Shown here one piece after another: positions 10,201 to 18,731 of a stretch of DNA of 64,000 nucleotides. Origin of the DNA: Nitzschia sp. DOCU1 (taxonomy: Eukaryota; Bacillariophyta; Bacillariophyceae; Bacillariales; Bacillariaceae); the NCBI GenBank assembly GCA_951394045.1, contig OX595987.1:3534001-3598000 (forward strand), in the 5' to 3' direction. Position 1 is the first letter of the stretch. The number at the start of each line of letters is the position of its first letter. The notes beneath the pieces were generated by a model. It searched no databases and had not been told where the DNA came from. It worked only from the letters and a program-made list of their open reading frames with translations. The position numbers were made by a program, and so were the translations under genes.

Positions 10201-11876
10201 ATTATGGGTTTCCCCGATGGATACGACACCCAAGTTGGCGCAGGATCATCCACGCAAGTATCTGGAGGTCAGAAACAACGCATTGCCATTGCTCGAGCCT
10301 TGCTCCGAAAACCCAAGGTACTGCTGTTGGACGAAGCAACTTCTGGTGAGCTACGACTTTCTCGGTGCGTCTGGTTTTATCCTTGACATTCATTGGACTC
10401 ACAGGTTTGATTGTAGCCTTGGACAGTGAAGCTGAACAAATTGTTCAAGGAGCATTGAATAGGATCATGACTGACATGACTCAGACTACTATTGTGATTG
10501 CACATCGGCTTTCTACCGTTCGAAATGCCGATCGCATCGCCGTGATCGACAAGGGCAAGGTTCGCGAAATCGGTACTCACGACGATCTCATGGCAATACC
10601 CGGCGGAATGTATCGACATCTTTATCACCTTCAGAACCTGGATATTGTTGTAGAGACGGGCGAGAGGCACAAAGACAGACAAGAAAGAAAGGAGGACGAA
10701 CGCGAGGGAGAGCTCAAGGAGGTCCTCCCCGACGGGGATGAGCCCCGTCTCACCAAGGAAGACGAGAAAAAATATTCTGAACGAGCTCGTCTCATGGCCA
10801 AGGGCGATGGATACTATTTTGCGATTGGATCCTTGGGTGCTGTCTTGGCCGGCCTGATGTTTCCAGCTTGGGGTTTTATATTTGCCTACATGGTTCAAGT
10901 CCTGTACTACCGCGTTGACAGTTGTAGCGACAGCCAAGTTCCGCCCATTGCGTGGTACCCCGAGTTTGAGACCTGTCAGGAATACTGGGACGGTGCCGCA
11001 GAGTTCATGAAAGATTTGTCCTTGAAAGTCTTCTATGGTTTGTTGGGCATCATGGCATCGTCACTGATCGGGAATATTTTGATGTTTTATGGATTCGGAA
11101 CCGCTACAGAACGAATGAACAAGCGCGTGCGTGATGCCGCTTTTGGAAACTTGATTCGCCAAGAAGTCTACTATTTTGATGTTCGGTCGGTGGGCACTAT
11201 CACGACCCAGCTGTCCGATGATGCCGCCCTGATTCATACGTTCTCTGGCCAACCGATACGTATGTTCGCTATGACTTTGTCGAGTGTTCTTGTTGGAGTC
11301 ATTGTTGCTTTTGTGTATATGTGGCCTTTTGCACTTCTCTCCTTTGGATTGATGCCATTCATGAGTGTAGGCCACATGTTCCAGGTCAAAGCCTACTCGG
11401 GTGACGAGATGAAGCAAAACCCCACGGAAGACCCTGATGCTTTACCTCCCAATTCATCTGGAGGCATCTTGGTGGAATCTTTGCTGAACATTCGCACGGT
11501 TGCTTCCCTGACGATTGAGGTGGAGCGAGTCGAAGAGTTCCAAGCCGCCTTGGACCGCGAAGATCCTAATCCCGCTCGCCAGAACGTTATCAGAGGAAGC
11601 ACGGTTGGCCTTGCCTTTCTGGTCCAATTTTGGAGCATCGGCTTGATGTTCTGGTTTGGAGGTTGGCTCTTATTTCGATTTCCAGAGGACTATGAATTCC
11701 TAGACATGTTGATCTCCATGTTTGGTCTCATGTTTGGGTTGAGTGGAATCGGTCTGGCGATGGCCGATTTAGCGGATAGCGAAAAAGCCAAGGCAGCTGC
11801 CCGACGAATCTTTGATTTGATTGATCGCGAATCCAGGATCGATCCGTTGAGTGAGTCTGGAAAGAAGTTGAATTAG
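7277..11876 (+). CDS. Full-size ABCB-type transporter with TMD-NBD-NBD-TMD order
   Basis: Seven exons (7277-7562, 7642-7699, 7769-8841, 8923-9210, 9281-9888, 9964-10345, 10417-11876) give 1384 residues. TMD1 has about six helices (about 45-380). NBD1 (about 428-670) has Walker A GPSGGGKST, Q-loop VSQEP, signature LSGGQ, Walker [12 protein letters not shown] and HRLSTIRN. Unusually, a second NBD follows directly (about 733-960) with [30 protein letters not shown] and HRLSTVRN, and only then TMD2 (about 1020-1340). Canonical ABCB proteins are TMD-NBD-TMD-NBD. The protein ends in the linker that normally precedes an NBD ([13 protein letters not shown]). Both ATP sites keep their catalytic motifs, so it may be an active exporter of the multidrug/lipid class. 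The substrate cannot be told. Confidence 0.88.
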
Positions 11877-12028
11877 TAAGTTCATTATTTGACAGCTACT
11901 CCTCGCTGCTTACACCTATTATTCGTAGATTTAAGACTAGGAAAACCTCAGGGAACAACATCCCTCCTCATGATGACTCGTTGGCCTTTTGCAGATCCAA
12001 TGGTTCGGTGCTACTCTTTTTTCTATGA

Positions 12029-12544
12029 CTAAGACTCCCCTGTGCTGCTACTAACTTCTTCACGCTTTTTCTGACGCGCTTCAAACGCAAGCTTGCCCAA
12101 AATACGTTCCTTCGCCGCCTTGCCTTCGCCTGAGGTGACGTGATTACTCGTCAAGAGATAATTGTCCAGTCCACCGGCCTTGTCAATGCTCCGAAGAGTC
12201 GCAGCCGTCAAATGAAATCGAATCATTTCGTCCAGAATTTCCGAATAGACGCGCTTGTTCAAAACGTTGGGCTTGAATGTGCGCTTTGTAGCTTTCATAC
12301 TAAACGAGACATTGTTCCCCGTTCGAATATCCTTGCCATCGTAGAGCCCACGACGAGAGCGGTTGCTGCGGTAACGAACCGCTCCCATATCATGTGGTCG
12401 TGATTGCAAATTCCACTGATTTAGCGGCAGGTGGCTGCTCATCATGATGGTGGTGGCTGCGGGTGCGAGCGTTGATGCCGAGGGAACTTGTTGCCACCGA
12501 CTCAATGACAAGGAGCCGCGAGCAATCAGGGCTGATCGAAGCAT
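12029..12544 (-). CDS. Mitochondrial large-subunit ribosomal protein bL28
   Basis: Single exon of 171 residues from the ATG at 12542-12544 (MLRSALIARGSLSLSRW), chosen over an in-frame ATG 42 bp upstream because it yields an Arg/Ser/Leu-rich, acid-free N-terminus typical of a mitochondrial presequence. The bL28 core begins near residue 60: RSRRGLYDGKDIRTGNNVS, then KATKRTFKPNVLNKRVYSE and a helical segment ending LRSIDKAGGLDNYLL. The C-terminus is a basic helical extension. It is a structural component of the mitochondrial (less likely plastid) 50S-type subunit. It converges with the ABC transporter, with about 150 bp between stops. Confidence 0.85.
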   Translation of the reverse strand: MLRSALIARGSLSLSRWQQVPSASTLAPAATTIMMSSHLPLNQWNLQSRPHDMGAVRYRSNRSRRGLYDGKDIRTGNNVSFSMKATKRTFKPNVLNKRVYSEILDEMIRFHLTAATLRSIDKAGGLDNYLLTSNHVTSGEGKAAKERILGKLAFEARQKKREEVSSSTGES

Positions 12545-12962
12545 CGTATTGTGTTGGCTGGTGATAAATCCAAAGAATAGGGGCAATCCTGGAAAGTGCT
12601 ACCGTATTTCGATTTGTGGCTAGCGGATCATCATCGTCGTTGTCGATCGATGGTGTGAAAAGTGCGCGGCACTGGCTCTCCCATGTCATGGTACATAGAA
12701 GACGTATCATACCTGGTACCGGTACATACGTTTCTACGAGTGAAGCATAAAGTACGTACGCGAAGAGGACTCTTCGCGTGACTCGTCGAGCGAGTCGCCC
12801 ATCTATATACTCACAGCTGTGTGGCAACAACTATCTCGATAAAGGATATAATAGAGTACTAAGAGACTCAGGTTCACATGAGTGACTCATACGTAGTTCG
12901 TCAACGATAAGGCTGCCGTCGCCCCCGCACTTCCTCACTGCCCCAACTGTTCTACCCAGGGA
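12545..12962. other. Intergenic region with local inverted repeats
   Basis: Between the bL28 start and the BTB-gene stop. Contains GGTACCGGTACATACG near 12715-12730 and a stem-forming GACTCG...CGAGTC near 12780. No gene seen. Confidence 0.4.
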
Positions 12963-14102
12963 TTATTCTGATTCTTCCTCGCAGTACCTGATTTTGGGGC
13001 TTGTTCCAGGAAAAGAAAGATGTGGTCGACCCACCCTTTCATTCTTGGCGGGAATCCAGCCGTCTTTAGGTGGTAGAGTCGTCGCCTGTGACTCCGGCAC
13101 AATCCACATTGGGTAATCCATTTCATCATAGTCATCGTCTACTCCCACGAGGCAGATCGTCCAACAGCCATTGAATTCTGCAGACTCAAACTCGTTCCGT
13201 CTTTTCTTTATAACCGTACCATCAAACTTTAAGCCCTCTATATCTGGAGGAACGGACCTAAATGCCGAAGCCTTAAAAACGAGTCCTTCATCACGCTCGC
13301 CTTCCTTGTCGTATTGGCCTTCGAAGCACTTAGTATCGGGGAGCAGGCCGTAAACCCAGACAGAACTTGTGGCTTCCTTTAGTAGAGTCGATGCATTCCA
13401 TAACTCCCATTGCTTCACAAATAACCTAGGAAACATGGGATTGTTGATATCTTCTTCTGTCCAACCCGAAAAGAAACTCTCATTAGTGGAGATAATCGAA
13501 CGCTCGGCCCTCCGCAACAGGGGGACAAGGTGTTCCAGTTGGACACCTGACAACAGCAATCGACCACAACATCTCAGTGGCTGTTTCACGAAAAGAGCGA
13601 TTAAGTTCAACGCTGACTCTACTGTCGCAGAGCTCAGACCACCTTCATCGATGGCTTCGAATAATTTTATCAACAAATAAATGTCCTCCTTGGAAACTTC
13701 TTTTGGGCTCAAAGATTTTTTGTTGAAAGAGTCTGCTATCAATCCTTCGCATAATGCTAACGCTTCACGAAATTCATACTTGTTGTAGAGGGGAACCAGC
13801 TCGACAGCCTCTTGTAGTGTCATTTTCTGGCAGTTTGTCAGTTCCAAAAACTTCATCATTCGGTCCCAGTCTTCGGGTGCCAAGTCAGGAAGTTTGATCT
13901 CCCTAGAGATCGATTCGTTCATGGGACTTGCAAGCATAGTGTCAATGAAGTAACTCTGAGAGGCCATGGTGGGAGAGTAGTACCAGTATTCGCGTGTGTT
14001 CGGGGCTCCTCCCACGACGATCTTTAGGTCAGGATCAGACGATCTCAACTTCTTTCCTGCACGCTCTTCTTCGGAATCATGGTTCGGATGTAAATTCTCC
14101 AT
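12963..14102 (-). CDS. BTB/POZ-domain protein
   Basis: Single exon, 379 residues, ATG at 14100-14102. After a short acidic/basic N-terminus (MENLHPNHDSEEERAGKK) the BTB fold is visible at about 25-130: DLKIVVGG, a tyrosine-rich turn, MASQSYFIDTMLAS, then IKLPDLAPEDWDRMMKFLE. A BACK-like helical region follows (LVPLYNKYEFREAL...). The C-terminal half (about 200-379) has no domain I recognise, but includes Trp-rich segments (GCWTICLVGVDDDYDEM). BTB proteins commonly dimerise and act as CUL3 ubiquitin-ligase adaptors; no evidence here fixes the substrate. Confidence 0.75.
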   Translation of the reverse strand: MENLHPNHDSEEERAGKKLRSSDPDLKIVVGGAPNTREYWYYSPTMASQSYFIDTMLASPMNESISREIKLPDLAPEDWDRMMKFLELTNCQKMTLQEAVELVPLYNKYEFREALALCEGLIADSFNKKSLSPKEVSKEDIYLLIKLFEAIDEGGLSSATVESALNLIALFVKQPLRCCGRLLLSGVQLEHLVPLLRRAERSIISTNESFFSGWTEEDINNPMFPRLFVKQWELWNASTLLKEATSSVWVYGLLPDTKCFEGQYDKEGERDEGLVFKASAFRSVPPDIEGLKFDGTVIKKRRNEFESAEFNGCWTICLVGVDDDYDEMDYPMWIVPESQATTLPPKDGWIPAKNERVGRPHLSFPGTSPKIRYCEEESE

Positions 14103-14752
14103 GCTGGTGCTGGGTGATAGTCGTAGTTTTGTTGACCTCAGTTTCGTTCAGCCTGCAATAGATAGGGACCTTATTTTATGATGTGTATCATGCAAATCTA
14201 ACGATTATTATCTTTGAAATCTATGTCCAGCCATGCCGGTAAAGTTTTCAAAAAAGTCATCGTCTTCGGTTCTAGAGATTCGGCTTCGGATCACGCTGGA
14301 CAAAATCCACCGAAAAAGATACCTAAATTTCTCGTCTGTCCGTCTGCCATCTTCAGGGAATGTATCGGAGCATTGGCCACTCGAATGAATCATCAATCAA
14401 TCATCGATCTATCCTACCTTCTTTTTACTACTAGTAACAGGTAAAAGTAGCAACGAGTGGCAGTCTAATTGAAAGCTACTGTGATACTGCACACGACTGC
14501 TTGAAGAGCACCCGGTAGTATTGGAAGCGCCGACGCGAGTAGAAAATTTGTTGAGTCTCTCGACTTGTTCGGCTGCAACTACCTCAACAGGTTACAGAAA
14601 GCGAAGTAGAAAAGATGCAAACAATCATAATACAGATGTGTGTACCCTACCACCGCTCTCAATACAATGCTTCATTTGCTAAGGGCAATGGCGAAACACC
14701 TCAAAGTCAACTTCAGCACTACCAGCACCTGCAAGGACGCTCGATAACGTGT
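14103..14752. other. Intergenic stretch, no gene seen
   Basis: 650 bp between the BTB start and the last exon of the first AIM24 paralogue. Only short overlapping frames. No repeat or RNA gene recognised. Confidence 0.45.
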
Positions 14753-15737
14753 TTACGCGATGTTCGTGCTGTCCGGGGGGCCAGCACTGCGATCTTCCAT
14801 CACAGTTTGCTGCACTGCTTCGGCAAATCTTTTAAAGCCGAAGCTCTAGAGTGAAACGATATTGTGAGTACAGGATCGAGTTCGATAGCGAAGGTAAAAT
14901 CCTTCTTGGAGCACGCCTTACCTGCAAATAGATTCGTCCTGGCCCCGTTAGCGTGGTTGAAAAGATACCTTCTCCCCCACAGCAACAAGTGACACTACAT
15001 AGCTTTCCATTCGAAATAATTCCCAATCTGACCGATTCTTCAAATGCCACTACCGAGTTGGTGTCAACAGTGATAGTTTCTCTTTCCTTTAGGTGACGAT
15101 ATACAATTGTCCCCCCAGCAGCTAGAAACGCGATACTGTCATCCGAACCCGTGATCTTTTGGCGGCAGCACCCAAGTCCGGCGCATAGGCAAGTTCGGTA
15201 GCTACAATCCAAATCACAACCGACATTGACGTCGCCCAGTTCACTCATATATGCACCAGGATGGGCAATTAGTTTGGTGCCTGACGTGACATGAGTGCCA
15301 AATTTTATTGGAATGATCTTGGCTGGAAAATTTGGCGTGATGCCAACGTAGCCTTCTTCACTTGAATTGTTTCTCAAAAACACCTTAACACAGCTTTCGC
15401 CACCACATATTCGATTGCAGCCTCCCACAAAGCCAACTTGAGAACACAACGTGAGCTCAACTTGAGTCTCCATGAATGGTGCCATGTACATGAAGCTTCC
15501 GACTTCGGTCGTGACGGACTCGCCAGCGGGTACAGACATGGTCAGAACCTGCATGTCATGTCCTACAATGTTCCATCTATGGCCACCCGTTTTGTGATCT
15601 TGTGAGCTTGCCAGCGGAGGTTGATACCAAAGGAATCCAGTTCGAAGGGGGTCAAAGATACTCTCCAGCGTACTCGTTAGCGGCACTGCTTCCGCGGCGA
15701 TATCGATTTCGGCTTCGGCTTTCTGTTTCTTCGGCAT
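14753..15737 (-). CDS. AIM24-family protein, paralogue A
   Basis: Two exons: 14922-15737 and 14753-14845 (302 residues), joined by a 76-bp intron (CAG/GTAAGG...CTCTAG). The second exon restores the family ending (YLQ-SFGFKRFAEAVQQ), whereas reading through the donor gives an unrelated tail. The start MPKKQKAEAE is the first ATG of the homologous region. The AIM24 (DUF124) beta-sheet fold spans about 55-280: VPAGESVTTEVGSFMYM, EEGYVGITPNFPAKIIPI, AHPGAYMSELGDVNVG, DSIAFLAAGGTIV and GEGIFSTTLTGPGRIYLQ. Cys-rich patches occur (CNRICGGESC, CSYRTCLCAGLGCC). In yeast AIM24 affects mitochondrial inner-membrane organisation; no targeting peptide is obvious here. Confidence 0.85.
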
Positions 15738-16175
15738 GTTAACACAGCTCTGTAATAAGAATGGTGTACACCAAAGACCAGCAGTTCTGCGATGAGAAGA
15801 ATAGTTTACAACAACGACGACGCCGTTGGCGCACAACGTTCTTTGTCGCCTTGCAACGAAATAATTGTGTAACACGAATGACTTTTAAACAAATTTTCCG
15901 AAAGATTTGCCGCCGGTTGAGAAAGCGAGCGCGCTTATATGATTTCTATGACATCATGTAACATTTAGGTGCTCGTGGTTACGGACATCTCATTCACCGG
16001 GTTCTCAACGGAAATACGCGTCTCATATCAAATCTTTTTAGGCGCTTTCGCTGTGACCCCCCGCGGCAGGGAATCCATCATTCGTTTGCTACTACTACTC
16101 CTCGATGTACACGTATTGCACGCATTGGAAAAAGACAATCATTAGAAAAAGCAATAACTACCACTTTATTGATTT
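15738..16175. other. Intergenic between AIM24 paralogues A and B
   Basis: 438 bp, promoter side of paralogue A and 3' side of paralogue B. No gene, repeat or clear TATA element seen. Confidence 0.4.
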
Positions 16176-17138
16176 TTATCGTCTATACATCTTGTTGGCT
16201 GCTAGGGAGTTAAGGAAAAGTTGCTTGTTCATGCTTTGCACAATCGCAAGTCCCGGTCCAGTCAATGTCGTATTGAAAATTCCTTCACCAGCACCGATCA
16301 TCCCAACTATCCCACCAGCTCGTTTAATATCCAGCTTACAAGATTCTGAGAAAGCTAAGATGCAATTTGTATCCATGATCATGACTTCGCCGGGCGCTAA
16401 CACCTTTTGCACAATCGTCCCAGTCGCCCCCAAGAATACAGTCCCTGTTCCTTGAATCTTTTGCCGAATGAGACCAGCTCCACCACAGCAGCACCTCATG
16501 AAATTGCAGTCCAAACTGATCCCAATGTTTACATCTCCATATGATGCCATGTATGTCCCTTGTTGAACAATCAGTGTACCCCCAACCTCTTTGGCGGACA
16601 AATCGACCGGAATCACCTTTCCAAAAGGATCGTTTGGTGTTAAGGCAGCATAGGCTACGCCGGAACCTCCAGTGTTGGTAAAGTTAAGTACAAAGCAATC
16701 CTCTCCTGAAAGGCAGCGCTCACAGCACCCATCACATGTTGCACGCTGAGTGACACCAGGGGACAGAAACATCATGGAGCCTGGCTCCCCTTTGCATGTA
16801 TCGTTTGGACCCAGAGCGACTGTGATGACTTGGTTTTCGTTCCCAGTGATTGCGTATTTCGCACTCGGACCCTTCTTGATTTCTAAATGGTCCCAGCCAC
16901 TGGCATGCGAGACAATATGATCTTTGGTCTCACCGATTGGCACGGCTCGTGCGGTCGCAACAACCTGCTTTGATTTAGTTTCCTTGGTTTTCTTTGTCTT
17001 TGGCTTGTCTTCATCCTTCGACTGCTTCTTCTTCTTTTTAGATTTGGGCTTGTCCTCGGTGGTTTCTTCCTTTGAATCCTTTTTCTTTGACGTTTTCTTT
17101 TTCTTTTTCTCGTCGTCCGCAGAGGATTTCTTGGCCAT
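16176..17138 (-). CDS. AIM24-family protein, paralogue B, with Lys-rich N-terminus
   Basis: Single exon, 320 residues from the ATG at 17136-17138 (MAKKSSADDEKKKKK). The first 70 residues are almost entirely Lys, Ser, Asp, Glu and Thr, and are likely disordered and possibly a nucleolar or nucleic-acid-binding tail. The AIM24 domain follows (about 85-310): GEPGSMMFLSPGV, AYAALTPNDPFGKVIPVD, QQGTYMASYGDVNIG, GTVFLGATGTIV and AGEGIFNTTLTGPGLAIVQS. It shares Cys clusters with paralogue A (CDGCCERCLSGEDC, RCCCGGAGL). The upstream in-frame extension to 17240 has no ATG closer to consensus and is not preferred. Divergent from paralogue C. Confidence 0.85.
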   Translation of the reverse strand: MAKKSSADDEKKKKKTSKKKDSKEETTEDKPKSKKKKKQSKDEDKPKTKKTKETKSKQVVATARAVPIGETKDHIVSHASGWDHLEIKKGPSAKYAITGNENQVITVALGPNDTCKGEPGSMMFLSPGVTQRATCDGCCERCLSGEDCFVLNFTNTGGSGVAYAALTPNDPFGKVIPVDLSAKEVGGTLIVQQGTYMASYGDVNIGISLDCNFMRCCCGGAGLIRQKIQGTGTVFLGATGTIVQKVLAPGEVMIMDTNCILAFSESCKLDIKRAGGIVGMIGAGEGIFNTTLTGPGLAIVQSMNKQLFLNSLAANKMYRR

Positions 17139-17576
17139 GTTTATAGATGGATATTGCTGGAGTAGAGCCACAGCGTTTGGAAATTGTTGGTTGGAGAAAT
17201 GTGTTTTGCATGCTTTGTAGAGCGATGTGGGACCTTTCACTTCGCAGAAAAAGATCGCAAGACTGCAAGGATCTTTGTATCGTAGTCTAATAGCACCTGT
17301 GGCCGGCGGTCACATCTACTTGAACGAAATTTCCACTTAGAGCAACTTCACTTAGTAATTTTATATGTATATCTATATCTGTAGGTTATATGATTTTTTT
17401 AGGACGATGACAGAAGTTGGCGGATGCTTGTGTGCCTCATTTTTTCGTCGCCGTAGTGCTTCCACCAGTGGATCGAACTCAAATTTTCACCTACCGTCTC
17501 CCCTTCTTTCACCGCTCCCACATTCTCGCTGGTTCTTCATACCTCCAAGAACCTCACCTTATTGTTTATATTCACC
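17139..17576. promoter_or_regulatory. Divergent promoter region between AIM24 paralogues B and C
   Basis: 438 bp between two opposed start codons. Contains a short direct repeat (CACTTAG twice near 17334-17353) and an AT-rich TATATGTATATCTATATC tract near 17360. Position suggests a shared promoter; no specific factor site is claimed. Confidence 0.4.
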
Positions 17577-18475
17577 ATGTTAGAAGGCTTTGAACATTGG
17601 GTCCCTCCTATTCCAGAAGAATATTCTGATGGCATGCCAATCTACGAAATTATTGGAACCGATGCCCAGATCGTACAATTCCCTGTTCGACCAAATCGAA
17701 AGATTCATTGCTTCTCGGGAGCCATGGCTTACATGAGCGATGGAATTCAAATGGAAGCCAAGTTGGGTGGTTTTGGACGAACCTTTGGGAGAGTGGCTGG
17801 TGGTGGGTCTATATTTGAGATTACATACACCAACAACAGTGGCAAGGATGGCTACATTGGGATGACACCCGACTATCCAGGAGTGATTGTTCCCATCAAT
17901 ATGAAGGTTACCAGAAAAATAATTGCTCTGCGCGATTCTTATCTTTGTGGAACAGTGGGTCTTGGTGATGAAGTCCCTGACATCGGCGCCGGTTTCAACC
18001 CAGCCAATTCTGTCGGCTCCTTTTGCTGCAGCGGCTTCGATTTCATTGTGCAAACGCTGGAAGGTGGCCAATGGGTCTTTCTAATGGCAATGGGTACCGT
18101 CATCACAAAGACCTTGGGATCGAGGGAGAAAATATTAGTGGATGGTGATAGTTTGTTATGCTTTGAGTCGACTGTCACGGTTGATATTCGTTCGGTGGGC
18201 AACATTGCCGCGATGTGTTGCGGAGGCGAGGGTTTGTTCAACACCGAGCTCACTGGTCCTGGCACAATTTGGATGCAGTCACTTAGTATCGACAAAGTAA
18301 GTCATCATATGAACTTGGGGGAGAAAACCGTGGATTTAATCTTGTTTTCATGATTTGCTAACAATGGATTTCTTGTTCCCCGAAGATGCGACGTTTGTTC
18401 CCGCCGAAGACTTCGAGTTCTGGAGGTGGCGATGGGGGTGGTGATGGAGGCGGTGGTGATGGAGGCGGTGGTTGA
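17577..18475 (+). CDS. AIM24-family protein, paralogue C, with Gly/Asp tail
   Basis: Two exons: 17577-18296 and 18386-18475 (269 residues), intron 89 bp (AAA/GTAAGT...CGAAG). The ATG at 17577 is used; the frame opens further 5' only with a TTG. Family motifs: SGAMAYMSDGIQMEAKLGG, DGYIGMTPDYPGVIVPI, VFLMAMGTVITK and GGEGLFNTELTGPGTIWMQS. The extra Cys clusters of paralogues A and B are largely missing. Exon 2 encodes MRRLFPPKTSSS and then an (almost) pure Gly/Asp tail of about 17 residues. The intron falls right after the LTGPG...Q-S motif, close to where paralogue A is also interrupted, supporting descent from one intron-bearing ancestor. Confidence 0.85.
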
Positions 18476-18731
18476 AAAGGGAAAAACCCATTCAGAAATA
18501 ATAAAGTACCGGTAGATTGGTTGATTGATAGAGCAATGATGTTCCAGCAAAATGTCTCTCACTACAGTCTCAACGCTTAGTTCCGAGTTGAAAGCTTGTC
18601 AGACTGCCATACGGTAGGTGCGGATTGTGCTTATGTGGTCTACGTTGCAGTAACTATACTTCTAGTAGAGAGTAAAATAGTGATATCCCAGCATGATGTA
18701 TCTAACTAGAATCTCCTCCAGGGTTAGTTAC

